From the NCBI GenBank assembly GCA_963738425.1, contig CAVTWT010000017.1, positions 62,001-126,000 on the forward strand: a DNA stretch of 64,000 bases. The letters are read 5' to 3'. Numbering within the stretch: position 1 is the stretch's first letter; every line of letters starts with the position of its first letter. This document shows, piece by piece, positions 34,855-43,255 of the stretch. Made by a program: the position numbers and the translations under genes. Under the pieces are notes generated by a model. It had not been told where the DNA came from. It was given only the letters and a program-made list of their open reading frames with translations, and ran no database searches. The DNA comes from CADEEN01 sp963738425. Lineage in GTDB: Bacteria > Pseudomonadota > Gammaproteobacteria > Burkholderiales > Burkholderiaceae_C.

Positions 34855-34876
34855 ATAGAACGAACGTTCGATTTAT
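34855..34876. promoter_or_regulatory. Palindromic operator overlapping the tetR start
   Basis: Perfect core CGAACGTTCG (34861-34870) within an imperfect 22-bp palindrome ATAGAA...ATTTAT. It reaches into the ATG of the TetR gene at 34875. TetR proteins of fatty-acid operons often bind such sites to repress themselves. No ribosome site is visible between the palindrome and the ATG. Confidence 0.55.
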
Positions 34877-35531
34877 GGGATTCGCATTGGACACCGACAT
34901 CCGCGCCACGAAGCCTGCTCACAAGGGTCAGCAGACCCGTGCCGCGATCCTCGACGCCGCATTGGGCCTGGCCTCGCATGTCGGCCTCGAGGGCTTGTCG
35001 ATCGGCGCGCTGGCCGAGGTGACGCAGATGAGCAAGTCGGGCGTCTTCGCCCACTTCGGCTCACGCGAGGAACTGCAGATTTCGGTCGTGCGTGAGTACA
35101 ACGCCAAGTTCGAGGAAGAAGTCTTCTACCCGGCGCTGGCCGAGCCGCGCGGCATGCCGCGCCTGCGCGCGCTCTTTGAGCGCTGGGTCAAGCGCGTCTC
35201 GGTCGAACTCGACTCGGGCTGCATCTACATCAGCGGCGCCGTCGAGTTCGACGACCGGCCCGGCCCGGTGCGCGACGCACTGGTCTCGATGGTGCGGGCT
35301 TGGCACAGCGCACTCGAACGTGCGATCCGCATCGCCGTCGAAGAAGGCCACCTGAAACCCGACACCGACGCCATGCAGATGCTGTTCGAACTGCATGGCC
35401 TGATCCTGGCGCTTCACCATGACGCGCGCTTTTTGCGCCTGCCCGGCGCGATGGACCGCGCGCAGCGCGCCTTCGAGCATGTGCTTGCGCACTACATGAC
35501 CACGCCGTCGCCGACGACGGCGCGGCGCTGA
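34875..35531 (+). CDS. TetR family transcriptional regulator of the beta-oxidation operon
   Basis: Repressor of 218 residues. The helix-turn-helix is RAAILDAALGLASHVGLEGL and SIGALAEVTQMSKSGVFAHF, then GSREELQISVVREYNAKFEE. The C-terminal ligand-binding helices are typical for acyl-CoA-responsive TetR members. It is first in a same-strand cluster of fatty-acid oxidation genes and ends 27 bases before the acyl-CoA dehydrogenase. A palindrome at its start suggests autoregulation. The ligand is inferred to be a long-chain acyl-CoA. Confidence 0.9.
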   Translation: MGFALDTDIRATKPAHKGQQTRAAILDAALGLASHVGLEGLSIGALAEVTQMSKSGVFAHFGSREELQISVVREYNAKFEEEVFYPALAEPRGMPRLRALFERWVKRVSVELDSGCIYISGAVEFDDRPGPVRDALVSMVRAWHSALERAIRIAVEEGHLKPDTDAMQMLFELHGLILALHHDARFLRLPGAMDRAQRAFEHVLAHYMTTPSPTTARR

Positions 35532-35558
35532 ATCCGCTTTACCCAGGGAGACCCATCG

Positions 35559-37349
35559 ATGGCCCAGTACACCCCGCCGCTGCGCGAGATTCAATTCGTG
35601 CTGCACGAGCTGCTCGATGCCGTGCCGACACTGAAGACGGTGCCAGCCTATGCCGATCTCGACATCGACACGGTCAACGCCGTGCTCGAAGAGGGGGGCA
35701 AGTTTGCCAGCGAGGTCCTGCAGCCGCTGAATCTCAGTGGCGACCAGGAGGGCTGCCAGCTCGACAAGGCCACCCATGCCGTGACCACGCCCAAGGGTTT
35801 CAAGGCGGCCTATGCGCAGTACGTCGAAGGCGGCTGGCCCGCGCTGTCCACCGATCCGGCCTACGGCGGCCAGGGCCTGCCGCACCTGATGAACCAGTGC
35901 CTGTACGAGATGCTCAACAGCGCCAACCAGGCCTGGACGATGTACCCCGGGCTGTCGCACGGCGCTTACGAATGCCTGCACGAGCATGGCACCGACGAGC
36001 AGAAGCAGCTCTACCTGCCCAAGCTGTCGTCCGGCCAGTGGACGGGCACGATGTGCCTGACCGAGCCGCATTGCGGCACCGACCTCGGCTTGCTGCGCAG
36101 CAAGGCCGAACCGCAGGCCGACGGCAGCTACAAGATCAGCGGCCAGAAGATCTTCATCAGCTCCGGCGAGCACGACCTGGCCGAGAACATCATCCACCTC
36201 GTGCTGGCGCGGCTGCCCGACGCACCGCAGGGCAGCAAGGGCATCTCGCTGTTCGTCGTGCCGAAGTTCTTGCCGAAAGCCGACGGCTCGGTTGGCGAGC
36301 GCAATGGCATCGCCTGCACCGGCCTCGAGCACAAGATGGGCATCCACGGCAACAGCACCTGCCAGATGAACCTCGACGGCGCTTCGGGCTGGCTGGTCGG
36401 CGCGCCGAACAAGGGCCTGCCGGCGATGTTCGTGATGATGAACGCGGCGCGCATCGGCGTGGCCAACCAGTCGCTGGGCCTGACCGAAGTGGCTTACCAG
36501 AATGCCGTCGCCTACGCCAAGGACCGCTTGCAGATGCGCAGCCTGTCGGGCCCGAAGGCGCCGGAGAAGGCGGCGGACCCGATCATCGTCCACCCGGACG
36601 TGCGAAAGATGCTGCTGACTGCTCGCGCCTATGCCGAAGGCGCGCGCGCGCTGGCGCTGCACACCGTGCTGCTGCTCGATCTCGAGTTGAAGAGCGACGA
36701 CGAAGACGAGCGCAAGGCCTGTGCCGACGAAGTGGCGCTGCTGACGCCGATCCTGAAGGCCTTCTTCACCGACAACGCCTGGCTCGCCACCTCGCACTGC
36801 ATGCAGGTCTACGGCGGCCACGGCTACATCGCCGAGTGGGGCATGGAGCAGTTCGTGCGCGACGCGCGCATCAACATGATCTACGAGGGCACCAACACCA
36901 TCCAGTCGCTCGATCTGCTGGGCCGCAAGGTGCTCGGCGACAACGGCAAGAAGCTGAAGCTCTTCGGCCAGCGCATCATCGACTTCGTCGAAGAAGAAGG
37001 CGTGCGCGAAGAGATGCAGGAGTTCGTCAACCCGCTGGCCGACCTCGGCGACAAGGTCACCAAGCTGACCACCGAACTCGGCATGAAGGCCTTCCAGAAT
37101 CCGGACGAGGTCGGCGCCGCGGCGGTCGATTACCTGCGCGTCGTCGGCCACCTCTGCTTCGCCTACTTCTTCGCCCGCTCGGCGAAGATCGCGCTGGCGA
37201 AGAAGGACTCTGGCGACCCGTTCTACACCGCCAAGCTGGCGACCGCGCGCTTCTACTTTGCCAAGCTGCTGCCGGAGACGGCCGGCCTGATTCGCAGCGC
37301 GCGCGCTGGCGTGGCGCCGCTGATGGCGATGGAAGAAGCTCTGTTCTGA
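35559..37349 (+). CDS. Acyl-CoA dehydrogenase with C-terminal extension
   Basis: FAD-dependent dehydrogenase for the first step of fatty-acid beta-oxidation, 596 residues, longer than the classic 380 because of a C-terminal acyl-CoA dehydrogenase-like extension. FAD/substrate motifs are MCLTEPHCGTDLGLLRSKAE and KIFISSGEHDLAENIIHLVL; the catalytic Glu is in MIYEGTNTIQSLDLLGRKV; CMQVYGGHGYIAEWGMEQFV is also conserved. The N-terminal MAQYTPPLREIQFVLHELLD is typical of this long class. GGGAGA lies before the ATG. It is cotranscribed with the fadB-like and fadA genes. Confidence 0.95.
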   Translation: MAQYTPPLREIQFVLHELLDAVPTLKTVPAYADLDIDTVNAVLEEGGKFASEVLQPLNLSGDQEGCQLDKATHAVTTPKGFKAAYAQYVEGGWPALSTDPAYGGQGLPHLMNQCLYEMLNSANQAWTMYPGLSHGAYECLHEHGTDEQKQLYLPKLSSGQWTGTMCLTEPHCGTDLGLLRSKAEPQADGSYKISGQKIFISSGEHDLAENIIHLVLARLPDAPQGSKGISLFVVPKFLPKADGSVGERNGIACTGLEHKMGIHGNSTCQMNLDGASGWLVGAPNKGLPAMFVMMNAARIGVANQSLGLTEVAYQNAVAYAKDRLQMRSLSGPKAPEKAADPIIVHPDVRKMLLTARAYAEGARALALHTVLLLDLELKSDDEDERKACADEVALLTPILKAFFTDNAWLATSHCMQVYGGHGYIAEWGMEQFVRDARINMIYEGTNTIQSLDLLGRKVLGDNGKKLKLFGQRIIDFVEEEGVREEMQEFVNPLADLGDKVTKLTTELGMKAFQNPDEVGAAAVDYLRVVGHLCFAYFFARSAKIALAKKDSGDPFYTAKLATARFYFAKLLPETAGLIRSARAGVAPLMAMEEALF

Positions 37350-37365
37350 TTGTTTGGAGAACCCG

Positions 37366-39745
37366 ATGAACCGATTCAATGTTCGCAAAGTCGCCGTGCT
37401 CGGCGCTGGCGTGATGGGGGCGCAGATTGCAGCGCATCTGGTCAATGTCAAAGTGCCCGTCGTGCTGTTCGACCTGCCGGCGAAAGAGGGCGCGAAGAAC
37501 GGCATCGTCACCAAGGCGATCGACGGCCTGAAGAAGTTGAAGCCGGCGCCGCTCGGCGTGGCCGAAGACGCTTCGATGATCCAGGCGGCGAACTACGAAG
37601 AACATCTGGCGCTGCTCGGCGAATGCGATCTGGTGATCGAAGCGATCGCCGAGCGCATGGATTGGAAGCTCGACCTGTACAAGAAGATCGCGCCGGCCCT
37701 GGCACCGCATGCGATCGTCGCCTCGAACACGTCGGGCCTGTCGATCACCAAGTTGTCCGAAGCGCTGCCGGAAGCAGATCAAGCCGCGCTTCTGCGGCAT
37801 CCACTTCTTCAACCCGCCGCGCTACATGGCGTTGGTGGAACTGATTCCGACGCCGACGACGCTGCCGGCGATCCTCGACCAGCTCGAAACCTTCGTCACC
37901 ACCGCACTCGGCAAGAGCGTGGTGCGCGCCAAGGACACGCCGAATTTCATCGCCAACCGCGTCGGCATCGCCGGCATGCTGGCGACGATGATCGAGGCCG
38001 AAAAGTTCGGCTTGACGTACGACGTCGTCGATGACCTCACAGGCAAGAAGATGGGCCGCGCGTCCTCCGGCACCTTCCGCACCGCGGACGTGGTCGGCCT
38101 GGACACGATGGCGCATGTGATCAAGACGCTGCAGGACAACCTGCAGTCCGATCCGTTCTACGCGAGCTACAAGACGCCGGCCGTGCTGGCCAAGCTGATC
38201 GAGCAGGGCGCACTGGGGCAGAAGAGCGGCGCTGGCTTTTTCAAGAAGGTCGGCAAGGACATCCTGCGCCTCGACCCGGCAACGGCGCAGTACGTGGCTT
38301 CCGGCGGCAAGGCCGATCCGATCGTCGAGCGCATGCTGAAGAAGGCGCCGGCCGAGCGCTTGAAGCTGCTGCGCGAGAGCACGAACCCGCAAGCGCAGTT
38401 CGTGTGGGCGATCCTGCGTGATTCGTTCCACTACTGTGCGGTCCATCTCGGGGAAGTCGCCGACAGCGCGCGCGACATCGACTTTGCGATGCGCTGGGGT
38501 TTCGGCACCAAGCAAGGCCCGTTCGAATTGTGGCAACAAGCCGGCTGGAAGCAGGTCGCGCAGTGGACCAAGGAAGACATCGACGCCGGCAAGACACTGT
38601 CCAACGCGCCGCTGCCGGCGTGGGTCTTCGATGGCCGCGAGGGCGTGCATGCGGCTGAGGGCTCGTGGAGCGCTTCGCAAAACAGATACCTGCCGAAGAG
38701 CACGCTGCCGGTGTATGCGCGTCAGGCGTTCCCGGAGAGCGTCGGCGCTGCTGCCGACCCGCTGAAGACCGGCGCCGAAGAGTTCAAGAACGAAGAGATC
38801 CGTGTCTGGTCGGCCGATGGTGAGGTGCTGATCGCCAGCATCACCGCCAAGCTGCACCTGATCTCGCCTGCAGTCACCGAAGGCTTGATCAAGGCCGTGG
38901 AGATCGCCGAAGCCAAGTACCAGGGCCTCGTGATCTGGTCACCTGACGACGTGTTCTCCGCCGGCGCCAACCTGGAAGCGCTGCTGCCCGTGTTCATGAA
39001 GCTCGGCGCCAAAGGCATCAAGCCTGAAGAGAAGAAGCTGCAGGATGCAATGCTGCGCATCCGCTACGCGCAGGTGCCGGTCGTCTCCGCCATGCGCGGC
39101 CTGGCACTCGGCGGCGGCTGCGAGCTGGCGGTGCACAGCGCGCGCCGCGTGGCGCACATGGAGACCTACATCGGCCTGGTCGAAGTCGGCGTCGGCCTTG
39201 TGCCAGGTGCCGGCGGCCTGGCCTACATCGCGCGTCGCGCCGCCGAACTGGCCACGGCGTCGGGCGGCAGCGCCGACCTGTTCAGCTTCCTGAAGGAGCC
39301 GTTCACGAGCGCGGCCACGGCACGCGTCGGCACCAGTGCGATCGAGAGCCGCAAGCTGGGCTGGCTGATCGACGGCGACGTGATCGTGGCGCACAAGGAC
39401 GAGTTGCTGCACGTCGCCAGCGCGCAGTGCAAGGCGATGGCCGCGAGCGGCTACCGCCCGCCCGCGAAAGCGCTGTTTCCGGTGGCGGGCCGCAACGCCA
39501 TTGCGACGATCAAGGGCCAGCTCGCCAACCTGCGCGACGGTGGCTTTGCGTCGGCGCACGACTTCCACATCGCCACGCTGATCGCCGAGGTGGTCTGCGG
39601 CGGCGACGTCGATGCCGGCTCGCTGGTCAACGAGGAGTACCTGATGACCTTGGAGCGCGACCGCTTCTGCGCGCTGCTCGAACATCCGAAGACCCAGGAA
39701 CGCATCATGGGCATGCTGCAAACGGGCAAGCCTGTTCGGAATTGA
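37366..39745 (+). CDS. 3-hydroxyacyl-CoA dehydrogenase/enoyl-CoA hydratase fusion (one frameshift)
   Basis: Bifunctional beta-oxidation enzyme of about 793 residues. The dehydrogenase comes first (VAVLGAGVMGAQIAAHLVNV; ASNTSGLSITKLSEALPE; GIHFFNPPRYMALVELIPTP) and the hydratase last (FSAGANLEALLPV; GLALGGGCELAVHSARRVAH; YIGLVEVGVGLVPGAGGLAY), the order of FadN-type proteins and the reverse of E. coli FadB. Both hydratase Glu residues are present. Near 37775 a base is gained or lost after LSEALPE, so the frame shifts once. ATG 37366 follows GGAG. Confidence 0.93.
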
Positions 39746-39758
39746 AGGAGTAACGATC

Positions 39759-40958
39759 ATGACCAAGCAAGTTCAAGACGCCTACATCGTTGCCGCTACG
39801 CGCACGCCCATCGGCAGATCCGGCCGCGGCTTCTTCAAGAACACGCGGCCCGACGATCTGCTGGTCGCTGCGGTGCGCAGCGCGCTGAAGCAGGCCCCCG
39901 GGCTCGACCCGAAGGCGATCGAAGACGCCATCATCGGCTGCTCGTTCCCCGAGGCCGAGCAGGGCATCAACATGGCGCGTGCGGCGATGGTGATTGCCGG
40001 TCTGCCGCATTCGGTGGGCGGCGTGACGATCAACCGCTTCTGCGCTTCGGGCATCACCGCGATCCAGATGGCGGCCGACCGCATCCGCGTCGGCGAGGCC
40101 GACGTGATGATCGCCGGCGGCGCCGAGAGCATGAGCATGGTGCCGATGGGCGGCAACAAGCCGAGCTTCAACCCGGAAGTGTTCGCGCGCGACGAGAACG
40201 TCGGCATCGCTTACGGCATGGGGCTGACGGCCGAGAAGGTCGCCGAGCAGTGGAAGGTCAGCCGCGAGAAGCAGGATGCGTTCGCGCTGGCATCGCACCA
40301 GAAAGCACTGGCGGCGATGGCGGCGGGTGAGTTCAACGACGAGATGACGCCGATCGACATCATTGATCGTTTCCCGAACCTGGCGACTGGCGAAGTCAAC
40401 ACGAAGACGCGCACCGTCAAGCTCGACGAAGGTGCGCGTCCTGACACCTCGCTCGAAGGCCTGGCCAAACTCAAACCGGTGTTCGCGGCCAAGGGCAGCG
40501 TGACGGCAGGCAACAGCTCGCAGACCAGCGACGGCGCCGGCGCGTTGATCCTGGCGAGCGAAAAGGCGGTCAAGCAGTTCGACCTGAAGCCGCTGGCGCG
40601 CTTCGTCAGCTTTGCGGTGCGTGGCGTGCCGCCCGAGATCATGGGCATCGGCCCGATCGAAGCGATCCCCGCGGCACTGAAAGCCGCAGGATTGAAGCTC
40701 GACGACATCGGCTGGTTCGAGCTCAATGAAGCGTTTGCTGCGCAAGCGCTGGCCGTGATCGAAACCTGCGGCCTCGACCCGTCACGCGTCAACCCGATGG
40801 GCGGCGCGATTGCGCTCGGTCACCCGCTCGGCGCCACCGGTGCGATCCGTGCGGCGACGGTGATCCACGCACTGCGCCGCAAGAACCTCAAGTACGGCAT
40901 GGTGACGATGTGCGTCGGCATGGGGCAGGGCGCGGCGGGCATCTTCGAGCGAGTGTGA
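39759..40958 (+). CDS. fadA: Acetyl-CoA C-acyltransferase (thiolase)
   Basis: Last step of beta-oxidation, cleaving 3-ketoacyl-CoA; 399 residues. The nucleophile Cys is in TINRFCASGITAIQMAADRI; GGAESMSMVPMGG follows; the His of GGAIALGHPLGATGAIRAAT and the second Cys of VTMCVGMGQGAAGIFERV complete the active site. A good ribosome site (GAAGGAG) precedes ATG 39759, which is 13 bases after the fadB-like gene. Family is certain; chain-length preference is inferred from the operon. Confidence 0.95.
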   Translation: MTKQVQDAYIVAATRTPIGRSGRGFFKNTRPDDLLVAAVRSALKQAPGLDPKAIEDAIIGCSFPEAEQGINMARAAMVIAGLPHSVGGVTINRFCASGITAIQMAADRIRVGEADVMIAGGAESMSMVPMGGNKPSFNPEVFARDENVGIAYGMGLTAEKVAEQWKVSREKQDAFALASHQKALAAMAAGEFNDEMTPIDIIDRFPNLATGEVNTKTRTVKLDEGARPDTSLEGLAKLKPVFAAKGSVTAGNSSQTSDGAGALILASEKAVKQFDLKPLARFVSFAVRGVPPEIMGIGPIEAIPAALKAAGLKLDDIGWFELNEAFAAQALAVIETCGLDPSRVNPMGGAIALGHPLGATGAIRAATVIHALRRKNLKYGMVTMCVGMGQGAAGIFERV

Positions 40959-40962
40959 GGCG

Positions 40963-41469
40963 ATGCAGCGTCGCACGCTGATGATCGCCGCGGCGGCGAC
41001 GCCGCTGGCAGGATGCAGCGCGGCCGAGGTCAAGACCCTGCCGACGATGGCGGCTGCCACGGCCGCCATCGAAGGGCTGGCCCGCGGCCACAAGCACACC
41101 GGTACCTGGACGCTGGCGCAGATGCTCAACCACGCCGCGCAAAGCATCGACTATTCGATCGACGGTTTTCCGGAGATGAAGTCGGCGCTGTTCCGCGGCG
41201 CGGTCGGCAGCGTCGCCTTCGCGGTCTTTCAGGCTCGCGGCAAGATGGGCCACACGCTCGACGAACCGATCCCCGGCGCGCCGGCACTCGATGCACAGGC
41301 GCCGCTGGAGCCGGCGATTGCACGCGCGTTGGCGGCGCTGCGCCGTTTCGAAGCGCACAGCGGCGCGCTCGCGCCGCACTTTGCGTATGGCGAGCTCGAC
41401 AAGGCGCAGTACACGCGGGCCCACCTGATGCACCTGGCCAACCACTGGACCCAAGTCGAACGCAGCTGA
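40963..41469 (+). CDS. DUF1569 family putative lipoprotein
   Basis: Protein of 168 residues with an N-terminal signal (RRTLMIAAAATPLAGCSAAE) carrying a twin-Arg-like pair and lipobox LAGC. The rest is a DinB-like helical bundle of DUF1569: HTGTWTLAQMLNHAAQSIDY and YTRAHLMHLANHWTQVER, with conserved His residues that could bind metal. Unknown function. It starts 4 bases after the thiolase stop, so it belongs to the beta-oxidation operon. Confidence 0.82.
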   Translation: MQRRTLMIAAAATPLAGCSAAEVKTLPTMAAATAAIEGLARGHKHTGTWTLAQMLNHAAQSIDYSIDGFPEMKSALFRGAVGSVAFAVFQARGKMGHTLDEPIPGAPALDAQAPLEPAIARALAALRRFEAHSGALAPHFAYGELDKAQYTRAHLMHLANHWTQVERS

Positions 41470-41481
41470 GCACGACGCGCC

Positions 41482-42360
41482 ATGCAGACGATCGAACTCC
41501 AAGCCGCTGACGGCGCCGTGGTTGCGGCCCGCCTGTTTGCTGCAGCCACGCCGATGCCGCAAGCCACGGTGCTGATTGCCGGGGCCATGGGCGTGAAGCA
41601 GGACTTCTACGCCGACTTCGCGGCCTGGCTGGCGCGCCAGGGCTACACCGCCATGACCTTCGACTACCGCGGCATGGGGACATCGCGCCCGCCTGCGATG
41701 CGCCACTCGCTGCGCGGCTTCGACGCCGACCTGTTCGACTGGGCGAGCGACATCGATGCCGCGATCGAACACCTGACGCTGGCCGCACCGAGCGCGCCGC
41801 TGTACGTCGTCGGCCACAGCCTGGGCGCGCAGCTGCCGGGCATGCTGAAACATCGCGATCGAATCGGCGGTCTCGTGTCCGTGGCGGCCGGCAGCGGCTA
41901 CTGGCGCGACAACGCGCCGCCGCTGAAGCGGATGGTGCTGTATTTCTGGCACGTGCTCGTGCCGCTGGCGACCTGGGCCTGGGGCTACTTCCCCGGCGCG
42001 CGGCTGAAAAAGGTCGGTGATCTGCCGCGCGGCGTGATCCTTCAGTGGCGGCGCTGGTGCCTGAACCCGCGCTACCACGTCGGCCATGAAGGCGAGGCAC
42101 TGCGCCTGCAGTTCGCCGCCGCGTCGTTTCCGATCGTCGCCTTGTCGATAACCGACGACGAGCTGATGACCGAGCGCGGCACGCGCGTGCTGATCGACTG
42201 CTACGAAAACGCGCCGCGCGAGGTGCAGCGCATCGCGCCGTCGGACGCCAACGCGCGCCGCATCGGCCACTTCGGTTTCTTCCGCCCGCACTTCGAGGCC
42301 ACGCTGTGGACCCGCGTCACCGGACTCTTCCAACGATTCAGCACAGGAGCCCTCGCATGA
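41482..42360 (+). CDS. Alpha/beta-fold hydrolase in the beta-oxidation operon
   Basis: Hydrolase of 292 residues. TVLIAGAMGVKQDFYADFAA contains the oxyanion region; MTFDYRGMGTSRPP follows; the nucleophile is Ser in YVVGHSLGAQLPGMLKHRD; the Asp is in ALSITDDELMTERG and the His in RRIGHFGFFRPHFE. A hydrophobic insert (MVLYFWHVLVPLATWAWGYF) suggests a lid or membrane contact. Position between fadA/DUF1569 and enoyl-CoA hydratase suggests a lipid or acyl-thioester substrate. The stop overlaps the next ATG by 4 bases. Confidence 0.87.
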   Translation: MQTIELQAADGAVVAARLFAAATPMPQATVLIAGAMGVKQDFYADFAAWLARQGYTAMTFDYRGMGTSRPPAMRHSLRGFDADLFDWASDIDAAIEHLTLAAPSAPLYVVGHSLGAQLPGMLKHRDRIGGLVSVAAGSGYWRDNAPPLKRMVLYFWHVLVPLATWAWGYFPGARLKKVGDLPRGVILQWRRWCLNPRYHVGHEGEALRLQFAAASFPIVALSITDDELMTERGTRVLIDCYENAPREVQRIAPSDANARRIGHFGFFRPHFEATLWTRVTGLFQRFSTGALA

Positions 42361-43121
42361 GCATCAAAAGCGCGACCTTGAATGGCGTCGCCACGATCGA
42401 GATCGCGCGTCCCGAGAAGAAGAACGCGCTGACGGTCGAGATGTACCTGGCCATGGCCGACGCGATCGACGCCGCCGGAGAAGACCCGGCCGTGCGCGCG
42501 GTGCTGATCACCGGCCAGCCCGGCATCTTCACCAGCGGCAACGATCTGCAGGACTTTCTGAACCGCCCGCGGCCCAACATCGACGAGTCCCCGACCTTCC
42601 GCTTCATGCGCGCACTCATCCTGTGCGACAAGCCAGTGGTGGCGGCCGTGACCGGTGCGGCCATCGGCATCGGCACGACGATGCTGCTGCACTGCGACTT
42701 CGTCTATGTGTCCGACGAGGCTCGCCTGGCCATGCCCTTTGCGTCGCTCGGGCTGGTGCCCGAGTTCGGGTCGAGCGTGCTCGTGCCGCAGCTGATGGGC
42801 GGGCGCCGCGCGGCCGAGAAGCTGCTGCTCGGCGATCCGTTCACGGCCGAGACTGCCGTCGAGTGCGGTATCGCCAATGCGGTGCTGCCTGCCAACGAGG
42901 TGTTGCCGCATGCGCGCCGCGTCGCCGAGCGATTCAACGCCCTGCCGCCGAGCGCCGTGCGCGAGACCAAGCGCCTGCTGCGCGAGCCCAGCCGGGCGAC
43001 GATCTTCGAGGCGGTCAAGCGCGAAGCCGCGATCTTCACCACCCAACTGGCGAGCGCCGAAGCACGCGAGGCCATGCAGGCCGTGCTCGAAAAACGCAAA
43101 CCCGATTTCTCGAAGTTCTGA
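42357..43121 (+). CDS. Enoyl-CoA hydratase/isomerase family protein
   Basis: Crotonase-fold protein of 254 residues: ATIEIARPEKKNALTVEMYL, VLITGQPGIFTSGNDLQDF (oxyanion loop), KPVVAAVTGAAIGIGTTMLL and MPFASLGLVPEFGSSVLVPQ. The second catalytic Glu (VPEFGS) is kept but the first position lies in GAAIGIGTT, without Glu. That pattern fits an enoyl-CoA isomerase (PaaG/ECI-like) rather than a full hydratase. Last gene of the beta-oxidation operon. Confidence 0.9.
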   Translation: MSIKSATLNGVATIEIARPEKKNALTVEMYLAMADAIDAAGEDPAVRAVLITGQPGIFTSGNDLQDFLNRPRPNIDESPTFRFMRALILCDKPVVAAVTGAAIGIGTTMLLHCDFVYVSDEARLAMPFASLGLVPEFGSSVLVPQLMGGRRAAEKLLLGDPFTAETAVECGIANAVLPANEVLPHARRVAERFNALPPSAVRETKRLLREPSRATIFEAVKREAAIFTTQLASAEAREAMQAVLEKRKPDFSKF

Positions 43122-43132
43122 GCGGCACGATT

Positions 43133-43188
43133 GCTCACGCTCACGAATTGTTGCTAGGCAACTCTTCACGCTCGGTCGCAGCGTGAGC
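43133..43188. other. Long inverted-repeat region after the beta-oxidation operon
   Basis: GCTCACGCT (43133-43141) is exactly complementary to AGCGTGAGC (43180-43188), and a second arm TCACGCT (43166-43172) can pair with the same right arm. Alternative stems are thus possible in the 134-base gap between the operon end and the DUF1800 gene. No T-run follows, so a classical terminator is not shown. Confidence 0.35.
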
Positions 43189-43255
43189 GGCCGGGCGCAC
43201 GCCGCGCCTTCATCGGCCACCCAGAATCGCTTCTCCGGCAGTCAGGGGGAAGCGC

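Noticed and set aside
35061..37514. Antisense open frame of about 800 codons opposite the acyl-CoA dehydrogenase
   Set aside because: Same shadow effect; composition is low complexity and the sense gene is fully conserved.
37366..39745. Fusion of two unrelated proteins in the fadB-like gene
   Set aside because: Dehydrogenase-then-hydratase order is a known FadN-type architecture, so it is not novel.
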